Shown: positions 7,369 to 14,792 of the stretch, piece after piece
Layout of the letters: the number at the start of each line of letters is the position of its first letter
Numbering within the stretch: position 1 is the first letter of the stretch
Origin: Chitinophagaceae bacterium
Lineage (GTDB): Bacteria > Bacteroidota > Bacteroidia > Chitinophagales > Chitinophagaceae
Direction of reading: 5' to 3'
NCBI GenBank assembly: GCA_019454915.1
Contig: JACFNM010000059.1
Span: forward strand, 1 to 16,050
DNA: 16,050 nt
Program-made: the position numbers and the translations under genes
The notes under the pieces: generated by a model
Seen by the model: only the letters and a program-made list of their open reading frames with translations
Database searches by the model: none
Told to the model about the DNA's origin: nothing

Positions 7369-9219
7369 CTAACTCTCCAGGATGATGCTGCTTTTCTTTT
7401 GACCGCCCAGCAGGTCAATACTGCGGTTGATAAACTCCGTCAGGTTATTGCCTTTCAATAATCCCTGGGACAGCAGAGCCAGGTCCGTGAGGTTATGGGC
7501 CAGTTTCTCTTTTTTCTCCTGGTTGGATTCATTCAATATTTGCTGAAATATAGCGTGGTTACCATTAATAGTGAGGGTAACCTCATCCGGCATAGAGGAA
7601 TAAAAGGCGGTCATGGGCCCACCGGCAGCAGCCATATCCTTCATGCGCCTCATAAACTCCGGCCGGGTGGCCACCACAGGCGCAGCATCGGGGCTTAATC
7701 CTTTCACTTCCACGGTGGTATTGATTTCCGGCATTTTTATTTCAAAGAGTTTCTTCAGGTCTTCTGTTTCCTTCTCACCCAAAACCGATTCAGTGTTTTC
7801 CTGCTTGTCTATCAGGTTGTCTGCAATGTCCGCGTCCACACGGGTGAAGTGTACGTTTTCCCATTTGCTTTCAATCTGACCGATAAAGGCAGCATCAATG
7901 AGGGTCTCCATCTTAACCACGGTATATCCTTTTGCCTTTGCCTGTTGTATATAGGCATCCTGCTGAACGGGATCGGTAGTGTACAGGATCACGAGTTTCC
8001 CATCCTTATTTTTTTGAAGGGCTTCCGTTTTCGAGCGGTATTCTTCCAGGGTATAAAACTGTCCGCCCTCCACATCTTCAAAAAGATGAAATGAATTCGC
8101 CCTTTCGAAAAACTTGTCATCCGTCATCATCCCATACTTCACAAACAGTCCGATGTGCTCCCATTTTTCCTCAAACGCTTTCCTTTCTTTCTTAAAAATC
8201 TCCTCTAATTTATCGGCAACCTTTTTGGTGATGTGGTTATTGATTTTCCTCACGTTGGGGTCTCCCTGCAGGTAACTTCTGCTCACATTCAGCGGTATAT
8301 CCGGCGAGTCAATAACCCCCTGCAGCAGCATCAAAAATTCCGGAACGATATCTTTCACCTCTTCCGTTACAAACACCTGGTTGCTGTACAACTGGATCTT
8401 ATCCTTTTGAATTTCGTAGCTCTGTTTGATCTTCGGAAAATAAAGAATACCGGTCAGGTTAAAAGGATAATCCACATTCAGGTGTATCCAGAATAAAGGC
8501 GTTTCATTAAAGGGATATAATTCCTTATAGAAATTTTGATAATCTTCATCCTTCAACTCAGACGGCTTCTTTGTCCATGCAGGGTGAGGGTTATTGATTT
8601 GTTTTTCTTCAAAGAAGATGGGTACGGGCAAAAACCGGCAGAATTTTTCAAGAATCTGCCGAATCCTTTCGGATTCCAGGAATTCCTTACTCTCTTCGTT
8701 AATATGCAGGATGATGTCCGTTCCTCTTTCGCTTTTTTCGATTTCTTCGAGGGTAAAAGCGGGACTGCCATCGCACTCCCATTTGACGGCCGGTTTATCC
8801 GCCAGATAGGATTGCGTCCTTACTTCCACTTTGTCGCTCACCATAAAGGAAGAATAAAAGCCCAGTCCAAAATGTCCGATGATATTATTTTCCGCCTGTC
8901 CTTTATATTTTTCTAAAAACTCCTCCGCACCACTGAAGGCAACCTGATTCAGGTACTTATCCACTTCTTCACCGGTCATGCCTACCCCTTTATCTGAAAT
9001 GGTAAGGGTTTTGTTTTCCGCATCCAGCTTAATGTCTATACGCAACTCGCCCAGCTCGCCTTTCGCTTCTCCGATAGAAGAGAGGGTTTTCAGTTTTTGC
9101 GTAGCATCCACGGCGTTACTCACCAATTCCCTTAAAAAAATATCGTGCTCACTGTATAAGAACTTCTTGATAATGGGGAAAATATTTTCCGTTTGTACCC
9201 TTATGTTTCCTTGTGCCAT
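7369..9219 (-). CDS. htpG: HtpG, bacterial Hsp90 chaperone
   Basis: HtpG is a homodimeric ATP-dependent chaperone in the cytoplasm that remodels client proteins with the DnaK system. The 616 residues match the family. The GHKL ATPase domain shows FLRELVSNAVDA (28-39) with the catalytic Glu31 and Asn35, DKGVGMT (76-82) and GHFGLGFYSSFMV (115-127), which closes over ATP. The middle domain follows with the LQGVIDSPDIPLNVSRSYLQ signature, and then the C-terminal dimerisation domain. VSNAVDATQKL, versus VSNASDA in E. coli, is a variant I associate with Bacteroidota. It is transcribed alone, with 174 bases upstream and its own terminator downstream. I found no exact TAnnTTTG promoter upstream, so an alternative sigma factor or heat-shock control is possible but not shown. 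Confidence 0.97.
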   Translation of the reverse strand: MAQGNIRVQTENIFPIIKKFLYSEHDIFLRELVSNAVDATQKLKTLSSIGEAKGELGELRIDIKLDAENKTLTISDKGVGMTGEEVDKYLNQVAFSGAEEFLEKYKGQAENNIIGHFGLGFYSSFMVSDKVEVRTQSYLADKPAVKWECDGSPAFTLEEIEKSERGTDIILHINEESKEFLESERIRQILEKFCRFLPVPIFFEEKQINNPHPAWTKKPSELKDEDYQNFYKELYPFNETPLFWIHLNVDYPFNLTGILYFPKIKQSYEIQKDKIQLYSNQVFVTEEVKDIVPEFLMLLQGVIDSPDIPLNVSRSYLQGDPNVRKINNHITKKVADKLEEIFKKERKAFEEKWEHIGLFVKYGMMTDDKFFERANSFHLFEDVEGGQFYTLEEYRSKTEALQKNKDGKLVILYTTDPVQQDAYIQQAKAKGYTVVKMETLIDAAFIGQIESKWENVHFTRVDADIADNLIDKQENTESVLGEKETEDLKKLFEIKMPEINTTVEVKGLSPDAAPVVATRPEFMRRMKDMAAAGGPMTAFYSSMPDEVTLTINGNHAIFQQILNESNQEKKEKLAHNLTDLALLSQGLLKGNNLTEFINRSIDLLGGQKKSSIILES

Positions 9220-9335
9220 AATGTTTAATCGGTTAAATGAACAATAACGCTACAGCAACCAACAAATAAAATGCCACCGGATTCTTTACTGACAGGTTGA
9301 CAAAGGGGGGCGGTTTATTAGTGAAAGCATGTTTT

Positions 9336-9354
9336 ATGGGATCGGGTATCCCAT
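9336..9354. repeat. Short hairpin between htpG and the T9SS gene
   Basis: ATGGGAT and ATCCCAT form a perfect 7-bp inverted repeat around a 5-base loop. It lies downstream of the secreted-protein gene and upstream of htpG on the minus strand. No T tract follows in the minus direction, so it is not a standard terminator. It may be a weak terminator, an operator for htpG, or chance. Confidence 0.3.
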
Positions 9355-9393
9355 ATTTCGGACGGACCGGCAAACCCGGTAAAAGGCATACCA

Positions 9394-11126
9394 TTACCTG
9401 GTAATAACCAGTTTTTGCGTGTACCAGCCGCGCTCACCCGTGATTTCCACAAAATAGAGACCAGGCGCCAACTCTGCCACACTTATATTCGCTTCACGCA
9501 CCGGTGTCGCCCATTGCCTCGTTTTTACCACTGCGCCGTTACCGTCAATTATTTTTACCTGCCGGAGATTATCCCTGACGGTAGCCGGCTGCCCGGCTTT
9601 AGCGGCCATCCCGCTTTTACCGTCCGGCATTATGCTAATGCTTTCCTGTGCCGGATTCGGAGTGATCATAAAATAACTACAGGGCGGAGTTCCAATATTA
9701 GTTGAGGTTTTTGACGAGGTGCCGCAGGAAGTCACGGCTTCAACAGCTACGATGACATTAGTACTGCAACTACCGTAATAGGGTAAAGATGTATTATAAT
9801 AACTGGTAGATTTTATATACACATTATCTACATACCATTTATAAGCAGTCGCATTAACCACCTCGTCTGCACCGGCTATTATTTTAATGGGAGTATCCCA
9901 GTCGGCGTAGAGGGAAGAGGAAGCGGGAGCTCCAACGGTTATTGTTTTTGAAATGGAAGATGAACCACAACTCCCCGAGATAGTTCCGGTCAGCGTTACA
10001 GTTCCGCTGCCGCTACCGTTACGAGTCAGTATCGCCGGATTACCCGAAGCGGATACGGAAGCCAAGCCCGGCTTAGATGACGTCCAGCTTACCGATGAGC
10101 CGCAGGGTAAAGTATTCAGTGCATAACTTTTATTGCCCGAGCAAATAATATCATCTCCTGTTAAGGTATATGACGGGCTACTGCCGGTAATGGCAGCAGT
10201 ATTGGCTCCGGGATAATTATTTCCGCCCGCGGTTACCGAAACGGAGATATCGGAATGAGTAAGCTGGCACGCAGGAGTGAGCGTTAGGGTATTGGCCGAT
10301 GTCTGAATAGTTGCCGGTGCCGGATTTCCGTTGTAGATCCGGCCGTTGGGAGAGGAGCCGAGGCTCCAGTGATATGCCGTAACCCCAGCCCAGGGGTGCT
10401 GTGCACATTGGTAACCGTAAAGGTTTGCGGCGTGGACGAGCCGCAGGTTATATTTAAGGTTGCTGGCGCTAATGTAAAAGAAATATCGGGTGGAGTTTCC
10501 TCAATCGTGATATTTTTTATCCGTATGGTATTGTCACTCCCTGAAACCTGGGCAGGAATAGCTGAGATTTCCAATGTTGAGTAACTGGATGATAAAGGCG
10601 AAGAGTAAGGAAAGACTCTGTCATCGAAGGCTGCGTTAGTAAATGTAAAAGGGCTGGGATTTCCACTAAGATTTGGAGATATGCTTTGTGCTCCTCCACA
10701 CGCAGTTGTGCCCCCGCTGCCGTTATTTGTCATATCAAGTCTGAGCGACACCCCCTCAGCGGTTCCGGTAGTGCTGTTAAGTTGTGCGGCATTTACCGTG
10801 ATATAATACCTGTATCCAGCTTTAAAACTATACTCTATCCGGTATTTCGTGCCCAGTGAACTACTTGCGTTAACATATTGGCAGGCTAAACGGATCTCTT
10901 TGGGAGATGTATTGAGTTGGGGCTGACCGATGGTGGTCAAATGTAGAATTGTACTACTTGCCCCATCTGCTGTTGCAGGCACGTTTATGGCCTCGCCAAA
11001 AATATTACATGGTGGTGATGACGGGCTCCATTTAGTGTAATCAATAGCAACGTCTTGTGGGAAAGCTGTGACAGACAGCAGTACACCGCTTGCAACAGCC
11101 AACGTGATGAAGATGTGTTTTTTCAT
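9394..11126 (-). pseudogene. T9SS-secreted Ig/PKD-like protein, broken by a frameshift near 10383-10391
   Basis: This is one long secreted or surface protein split by a single frame change. The first part starts at ATG 11126 with a signal peptide (KKHIFITLAVASGVLLSVTAFPQ), has a jelly-roll or carbohydrate-binding-like region, and stays in family sequence up to QTFTVTNVHSTPG (about residue 246). It then turns into unlike residues and stops at 10284. The next frame continues the expected text, VTAYHWSLGSSPNG, YNGNPAPATIQTSANTLTL, CSGNKSYALNTLPCG and SKTITVG, which resemble Ig/PKD-like modules. It ends in a type A sorting domain (about the last 90 residues) with APGLYFVEITG and QKLVITR. One missing base in GGGG (10383-10386) would explain the change. 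It follows two barrel genes with a 28-base gap. It may be a true pseudogene, a phase-variable gene, or an assembly error. Confidence 0.85.
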
Positions 11127-11154
11127 GTCATAAGTTTTTTGGTTTATAAATCGT

Positions 11155-11742
11155 TCATTCATTTCTACCAATGTACACCTGCAACCCAATTGTTGCCTGC
11201 AGGGTTCCAACATAAAGTTGGTTATGCTGTTCGCGGTGGTACCCCATCAACAACTCTAACCCTATTACATTATTTAAGAACACAACTGTGCCTGCGTCAA
11301 AGGCAAAAGCGGTTGAGTGCGCTTTAGAGCGGCTAACAGCATTATCTGGATATGGATATCTTCCGGTAAACCGCATCAGATTATACATACATTCACCATT
11401 TATCAAGATATTATAGGGACTGCTCGCAGGTAAGAAATAATAACGAACAAACGGCCCGGCTGAGTAGATGACATTCCGATTGCTGTGGTCGGCGCTTTGT
11501 CTATTCAGAATATTGGAGTACCCAAGCTTAAGACCTGCAGCAAGCTGGTCAATAACAAAATACCCGATAGCAGGCACCATTTTGAAACTGTTGATCGTTA
11601 AGCCAGCAGAGGCTTCACTTCTTTGCCTCGTGGAACTGAAAGCGACATCCCCACCGATAAGCCAGGTATTCTTCTCTACTTGGCCATTTACCTGTACGGA
11701 GCACGAACCTACAAGGCATACCAATAAAATGAATCTGAGCAT
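11155..11742 (-). CDS. Outer-membrane beta-barrel protein, paralogue B
   Basis: This is a 195-residue predicted outer-membrane barrel of the small porin family. I start at ATG 11742; the open frame also offers a TTG two codons earlier. Seen: a signal peptide (LRFILLVCLVGSCSVQVNGQ), GGDVAFS near the mature N-terminus, then alternating strands: VPAIGYFVIDQLAAGLKLGY, GPFVRYYFL, and FAFDAGTVVFLNNVIGLELL. The tail GLQVYIG suits a BAM-recognised last strand. It shares the order WxxGGD, GYFxxDxxAxGLKLGY, GPFxRYYFL, AGTVxFLN and GLExLxGY with the gene immediately upstream, so the pair arose by tandem duplication and has diverged strongly. The signal contains LVGSC, a possible lipobox, though cleavage at VNGQ fits a barrel better. 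Function is unknown; linkage to a T9SS cargo gene suggests a surface role. Confidence 0.75.
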   Translation of the reverse strand: MLRFILLVCLVGSCSVQVNGQVEKNTWLIGGDVAFSSTRQRSEASAGLTINSFKMVPAIGYFVIDQLAAGLKLGYSNILNRQSADHSNRNVIYSAGPFVRYYFLPASSPYNILINGECMYNLMRFTGRYPYPDNAVSRSKAHSTAFAFDAGTVVFLNNVIGLELLMGYHREQHNQLYVGTLQATIGLQVYIGRNE

Positions 11743-11777
11743 ACGCAATAATGATTTTGGTATAAAGCGATTATTTG

Positions 11778-12377
11778 TTAACGGTCGTCCTTTTCGAGAT
11801 GAATTTGCAATCCCGCATTGAAGAGGAAGCTACCATCGCTGCCACGATAGTGCACAACTTTTTCAGTGGAATAGCCTAACAAAAACTCCAGCCCTACACA
11901 GCTATTCAGGAACAATACAGTGCCGGCACCAAACGCGAACATATGGGTACCGTATCTCGACCAAGCTGTAGTGCTAGTCGGTGAGCCCCCCCTGCCCCTG
12001 CGGATACCGTACCGATAGCCGATGTCGGCCAGGATATTAAAAGGGTTATCAGAGTGCAAAAAATAATAGCGTGCAAAAGGTCCCAAAGTGTATTTAATAT
12101 CCTTTCCCTCTGAATAAGTATTATCTCCGATCGTTCTGCTCGTACCGTTGGCATAACCAAGTTTCAACCCCACCGCAAACTTATCTACAAAGAAATATCC
12201 GGCTCCGGGCTGGATATCAAAAAGAGTTTTGTTGACCTTACCCGCTCCCCTTTCTTTCCTTATCGAAAAGTCTGCGTCACCTCCCATCATCCAGTTACCT
12301 TTGGTAATTTGTGCATCGGCGGCAAAGCTATAAAGGAGCAGAAATGTGCACAAAGCAACAATTGTGGTCTTGTTCAT
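11778..12377 (-). CDS. Outer-membrane beta-barrel protein, paralogue A
   Basis: This is a 199-residue predicted outer-membrane barrel, first of the three-gene minus-strand cluster. I chose the ATG at 12377 because it gives a clean signal peptide (NKTTIVALCTFLLLYSFAADAQ); the frame extends upstream to 12482, but those residues (HHTTLCRDHSPPLLNP) look untranslated. Seen: MMGGDADFS, PGAGYFFVDKFAVGLKLGY, YTLGPFARYYFL, DNPFNILADIGYRYG, FAFGAGTVLFLNSCVGLEFL and a final strand LFNAGLQIHLE. It is followed after 35 bases by its paralogue and then by the T9SS protein. The three probably form one transcription unit. No ligand or partner can be read from sequence. Confidence 0.78.
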   Translation of the reverse strand: MNKTTIVALCTFLLLYSFAADAQITKGNWMMGGDADFSIRKERGAGKVNKTLFDIQPGAGYFFVDKFAVGLKLGYANGTSRTIGDNTYSEGKDIKYTLGPFARYYFLHSDNPFNILADIGYRYGIRRGRGGSPTSTTAWSRYGTHMFAFGAGTVLFLNSCVGLEFLLGYSTEKVVHYRGSDGSFLFNAGLQIHLEKDDR

Positions 12378-12450
12378 TTGTTCTTTGATTGGGTGTGTAT
12401 ATAGTGTATATAAAAAAGCAGGATTTAATAACGGCGGGCTGTGATCGCGG

Positions 12451-12479
12451 CAAAGGGTAGTATGGTGCTGGTCAAAAGG
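12451..12479 (-). promoter_or_regulatory. Possible promoter of the barrel/T9SS cluster
   Basis: On the minus strand TTTTG is followed by TACCCTTTG (12451-12459), close to TAnnTTTG but with three bases in the gap and a shorter spacing than ideal. It would give a leader of about 70 bases to the ATG at 12377. No better match lies in the gap. Confidence 0.25.
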
Positions 12480-12502
12480 CATGACTGTTACGAAGTAAGA
12501 TT

Positions 12503-12523
12503 ATTTGTCAATATATGACAAAT
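12503..12523. repeat. Palindromic operator-like site upstream of the barrel cluster
   Basis: ATTTGTCA (12503-12510) and TGACAAAT (12516-12523) form a perfect 8-bp inverted repeat with a 5-base spacer in A/T-rich DNA, about 126 bases upstream of the first barrel gene. The form fits a dimeric transcription factor site. The regulator is not in the window. Confidence 0.4.
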
Positions 12524-12599
12524 TAATAGCTGAATATCAAGTGTGTTTGCGCAATATTATACGGAAGCATATACTTGAATATATATGGTTGTATAGAAT

Positions 12600-12647
12600 A
12601 AAAAGACGCCGGGCAGCTTTCCTCGCCTGTACTAAAAGATGCCCGGC
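12600..12647 (-). terminator. Strong minus-strand terminator hairpin with no gene just upstream
   Basis: GCCGGGCA (12608-12615) pairs perfectly with TGCCCGGC (12640-12647), and CTTT/AAAG (12617-12620, 12635-12638) extends the stem past one mismatch. On the minus strand it runs into GTCTTTTTATT. There is no T tract on the plus strand. It lies about 230 bases upstream of the barrel cluster and has no coding gene just before it. Confidence 0.7.
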
Positions 12648-12700
12648 TTTGAAGCCGGTCCTGCCCCGCGCGGCGCTGATCTCGCCGGACAAAGTGGGGT
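12600..12700 (-). promoter_or_regulatory. GC-rich structured RNA element with terminator (candidate sRNA or attenuator)
   Basis: The 424-base gap 12378-12801 has no gene I believe. It holds the palindrome at 12503-12523, a weak promoter near 12451, this GC-rich block in otherwise A/T-rich DNA, and the rpsF promoter. Read on the minus strand, the block gives: a CGGCG/CGCCG hairpin (12671-12687) that can be enclosed by CCCC (12664-12667) and GGGG (12696-12699) pairing; a CCGGCT/AGCCGG hairpin (12643-12658); and a long terminator stem (12608-12647). The second hairpin and the terminator share bases 12643-12647, so they exclude each other. This is the layout of an attenuator or of a small RNA with its own terminator. 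I recognise no known RNA family. Confidence 0.4.
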
Positions 12701-12759
12701 ATGTTCAGTCTTCCCGTCAATAAATCCTGTTCAGATGTAGGATATATCATATAAAAAGT

Positions 12760-12767
12760 TACCTTTG
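12760..12767 (+). promoter_or_regulatory. -7 element of the rpsF-rpsR-rplI promoter
   Basis: TACCTTTG matches TAnnTTTG exactly. A TTTG -33 box at 19-base spacing is missing. The predicted start lies near 12773, giving a leader of only about 28 bases before the rpsF ATG, too short for a large autoregulatory leader unless another promoter is used upstream. Confidence 0.6.
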
Positions 12768-12801
12768 CACCCCATATTTTAAAAAATCAAAATTCAGGGT
12801 A

Positions 12802-13158
12802 ATGAACAATTATGAATTGATGGTGATTTTTACCCCTGTTCTGAGCGATGAAGACTTTAAGTCGGCTCAGAAAAAGTATGTTGATCTGATTACCGGAGCC
12901 GGTGGTGAGATCATACATTCCAATCCCTGGGGGTTGAAATCACTGGCGTATCCCATCCAGAAGAAGACTACGGCTATCTACTGGGTTGTGGAATTTACTG
13001 CGCCATCCAGCTTCAATGAAACATTGAAAATTCAATTGCTGCGTGACGAGCAGGTTTTACGTCACATGGCTACCAGGCTCGATAAATACGCCGTCGAGTA
13101 CAACGCCAGAAAGAGAAGTGGTGTAAGTTATAAAACAGAAAAAGAAGTAGCTGAATAA
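12802..13158 (+). CDS. rpsF: Small ribosomal subunit protein bS6
   Basis: bS6 binds the central domain of 16S rRNA as a heterodimer with bS18 during 30S assembly. The 118 residues show the family start [17 protein letters not shown], the central [19 protein letters not shown] strand region (44-62) and [19 protein letters not shown] (79-97). The length fits non-proteobacterial S6, with a short charged tail. It heads the conserved rpsF-rpsR-rplI operon, one base before rpsR, which supports coordinated synthesis of the S6:S18 pair. Confidence 0.97.
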   Translation: MNNYELMVIFTPVLSDEDFKSAQKKYVDLITGAGGEIIHSNPWGLKSLAYPIQKKTTAIYWVVEFTAPSSFNETLKIQLLRDEQVLRHMATRLDKYAVEYNARKRSGVSYKTEKEVAE

Positions 13159-13159
13159 C

Positions 13160-13426
13160 ATGGCAAAAGCTAATGAAATCAAGTATCTGACGGCGATTAA
13201 AACGGAGCAGCCCAAGAAAAAGTTCTGCCGTTTCAAAAAATACGGTATCCGCTATATTGATTATAAGGATACGGAGTTTTTGAAAAAGTTTTTGAATGAG
13301 CAGGGTAAGATGTTACCGCGCCGTATTACCGGAAACTCGCTTAAGTATCAGCGCAAGGTTTCCGAGGCAATCAAGAAAGCTCGTCAAATGGCGCTATTGC
13401 CATATGTAACTGATCTTTTAAAGTAA
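13160..13426 (+). CDS. rpsR: Small ribosomal subunit protein bS18
   Basis: bS18 packs against bS6 on the 30S platform. The 88 residues contain the family core: [19 protein letters not shown] (19-37), [20 protein letters not shown] (44-63) and [19 protein letters not shown]. The Cys in KKFCRF is retained. Its stop overlaps the Shine-Dalgarno sequence of rplI, so translation of the two is probably linked. Identity is certain from motifs and operon position. Confidence 0.97.
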   Translation: MAKANEIKYLTAIKTEQPKKKFCRFKKYGIRYIDYKDTEFLKKFLNEQGKMLPRRITGNSLKYQRKVSEAIKKARQMALLPYVTDLLK

Positions 13427-13431
13427 GGAGG
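13425..13431 (+). promoter_or_regulatory. Strong Shine-Dalgarno site of rplI
   Basis: AAGGAGG lies 5 bases before the rplI ATG and overlaps the rpsR TAA stop. It is the only full consensus site I see in this window, where most genes lack one, as is usual in Bacteroidota. Confidence 0.85.
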
Positions 13432-13436
13432 CAATC

Positions 13437-13883
13437 ATGGAAGTAATCTTAATCAAAGATGTAGATAACCTGGGTTCAGCAAATGAAAAGGTGAAGGTGA
13501 AAAGCGGTTACGCGCGCAACTATCTTATTCCTCAAAAATTTGCAATTGAAGCTTCTCCTTCCAACCTCAATCAGTTAGAGGAAAAGCTGAAGCAGATGAA
13601 GAAGAAAGAAGATCAGTTGTTAGCTGAAATAAATGAAGTCATCAGGAAACTGAGTGAAACGCCTTTGCACGTGGGAGCCAAAACGGGAACTTCAGGCAAG
13701 ATTTTCGGGAGCGTTACCACAGTGCAGATTGCCCGTGCCATTCGCGACCAAAAAGGGTATGAAATCGACCGTCGCAGGATTTCTATTCTGGAAGAAGTGA
13801 AGGAATTGGGCACCCATAAAATCAAAATTGACTTCGGCAACGGAAATGAGACGGAGTTGGAATTTGAAGTGGTAGCTGAATAA
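13437..13883 (+). CDS. rplI: Large ribosomal subunit protein bL9
   Basis: bL9 binds 23S rRNA near the L1 stalk and extends along the ribosome surface. The 148 residues match the normal length. The N-terminal domain has MEVILIKDVDNLGSANEKVK and GYARNYLIPQKFAI (25-38). A connecting helix rich in Lys/Glu (about 45-75) follows, and the C-terminal domain has KTGTSGKIFGSVTTVQIARA and DRRRISILEEVKELGTHKI. It is last in the operon and is followed by a clear terminator. Confidence 0.97.
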   Translation: MEVILIKDVDNLGSANEKVKVKSGYARNYLIPQKFAIEASPSNLNQLEEKLKQMKKKEDQLLAEINEVIRKLSETPLHVGAKTGTSGKIFGSVTTVQIARAIRDQKGYEIDRRRISILEEVKELGTHKIKIDFGNGNETELEFEVVAE

Positions 13884-13916
13884 CTTTATCAAAAGCGATT
13901 AATCTATAATATAATT

Positions 13917-13946
13917 AAGGAGACTGGTGCTATAGTCTCCTTTTGT
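13917..13946 (+). terminator. Terminator of the rpsF-rpsR-rplI operon
   Basis: AAGGAGACT (13917-13925) and AGTCTCCTT (13934-13942) form a perfect 9-bp stem with an 8-base loop, followed by a short T run. It lies about 34 bases after the rplI stop. Confidence 0.88.
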
Positions 13947-14073
13947 ATTTCCGGCAGTTCGCATAAGGACGGGTTTGGATATCAAATAAAACTTAGAAAT
14001 ATTTTACATTTTTATGGTATTCTATTGGAAAACACTATCTTCACAATGCGGTAATGCTCTATTAGTTCCTATT

Positions 14074-14107
14074 CTGGCTGGTTTTACGGCTAACCTCCGG
14101 TTGTCAG
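14074..14107 (+). promoter_or_regulatory. Possible structured leader element of the RRM gene
   Basis: The 219 bases between the rplI terminator and the RRM gene hold no gene. Within them CTGGC (14074-14078) can pair with GTCAG (14103-14107), enclosing an AACC/GGTT hairpin with a 3-base loop (14092-14102); an upstream GGTT can compete for the same AACC. A long, foldable leader would suit autoregulation of an RNA-binding protein, but this is speculative. Confidence 0.22.
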
Positions 14108-14165
14108 ATCATTGTAGCGACTAAGTTCTCATTACTATTTTATCAATTTTTAAATTTTAGTTACA

Positions 14166-14543
14166 ATGAACCTTTATGTAGGCAACCTCTCTTGGACAAT
14201 GTCAGAGGACGACCTCAGGAATCTATTTGAACAGTATGGCGCTGTCAGTTCTGTTAAAATTGTGAAAGACCGCGAAACCGGCAGGAGCAAAGGATTTGGT
14301 TTTGTAGAAATGGAAAATGATACGGAGGCACAAAATGCGTTGAGCAGCCTGTATGATCAGGAAATTATGGGCAGAAAAATTGTTGTAAACGAAGCGCAGG
14401 ACAGACCGGCCAGACCCGGTGGCGGCGGAGGAGGATTCAAAAAGAGAGGCTTCGGCGGTGGCGGATATAACAAAGGCGGCGGCGGATACAGAGACCGGGA
14501 CCGCGGCGGTTTTAACAAACGCGATTACAATAACGAATATTAA
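14166..14543 (+). CDS. Glycine-rich RRM RNA-binding protein
   Basis: This 125-residue single-RRM protein resembles the small cold-inducible RNA-binding proteins of Bacteroidota and cyanobacteria. Seen: RNP2 LYVGNL (3-8), the helix SEDDLRNLFEQYG (13-25), RNP1 KGFGFVEM (42-49), and KIVVNEAQDR (71-80) closing the fold. A Gly/Arg/Lys-rich unstructured tail (about 84-125), with GGGGGG and several RG and RDR repeats, can bind RNA non-specifically. It sits alone between its own terminator and a long untranslated leader. Likely roles are RNA chaperoning or post-transcriptional control; the targets are unknown. In phyla lacking many classical RNA chaperones such proteins are thought to take over that role, which is inference here. 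Confidence 0.93.
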   Translation: MNLYVGNLSWTMSEDDLRNLFEQYGAVSSVKIVKDRETGRSKGFGFVEMENDTEAQNALSSLYDQEIMGRKIVVNEAQDRPARPGGGGGGFKKRGFGGGGYNKGGGGYRDRDRGGFNKRDYNNEY

Positions 14544-14566
14544 ACAACCTGACTGAATTGAATGAT

Positions 14567-14598
14567 AAAAAATCCCGGAAATTTCGGGATTTTTTTTG
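14567..14598 (+). terminator. Terminator of the RRM gene
   Basis: ATCCCG (14572-14577) and CGGGAT (14585-14590) form a stem preceded by an A run and followed by eight or more T, so it is flanked by complementary A/T tracts. It lies about 25 bases after the RRM stop. Confidence 0.92.
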
Positions 14599-14792
14599 CT
14601 TAATTTCCAACTGATCATTAAAATCTGTATCGGTAGTCAGGCATCCAGATTCACAGATCCGATTTTTTAATTTATCTCAAAGCGAACAAAAAACATTTAA
14701 ATCTTTGAGGTATCGGTTTTGATTTAGGATGAGTTCCGTAACTTACCAAACTCCGAAAATTTTGTGTGTAATACTATAAAAGAAGTGTTTTC

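Noticed and set aside
8536..8916. Long open frame on the plus strand inside htpG
   Set aside because: It is antisense to a fully conserved part of Hsp90 and its translation resembles no protein, so it is a shadow of the real gene.
10284..11213. T9SS region read as two independent genes (upstream half ending at 10284, downstream half starting near 10065)
   Set aside because: The downstream frame remains open and family-like well upstream of 10065, back to the junction near 10390. The upstream half turns into unlike residues there. A single frameshifted gene explains both halves.
12600..12647. RNase P RNA or signal recognition particle RNA fragment (GAGGAAAG in the loop)
   Set aside because: Only a short word matches; the conserved cores and the length of those RNAs are missing.
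12505..12750. Small open frames on both strands in the gap before rpsF
   Set aside because: They lack family likeness and proper starts, and they cover the GC-rich hairpins and the palindrome, so they look like chance frames.
12600..12801. S6:S18-binding autoregulatory leader of rpsF
   Set aside because: The best promoter (12760-12767) starts transcription downstream of the hairpins, and the T tract follows the terminator stem only on the minus strand. I could not place the leader's conserved features.
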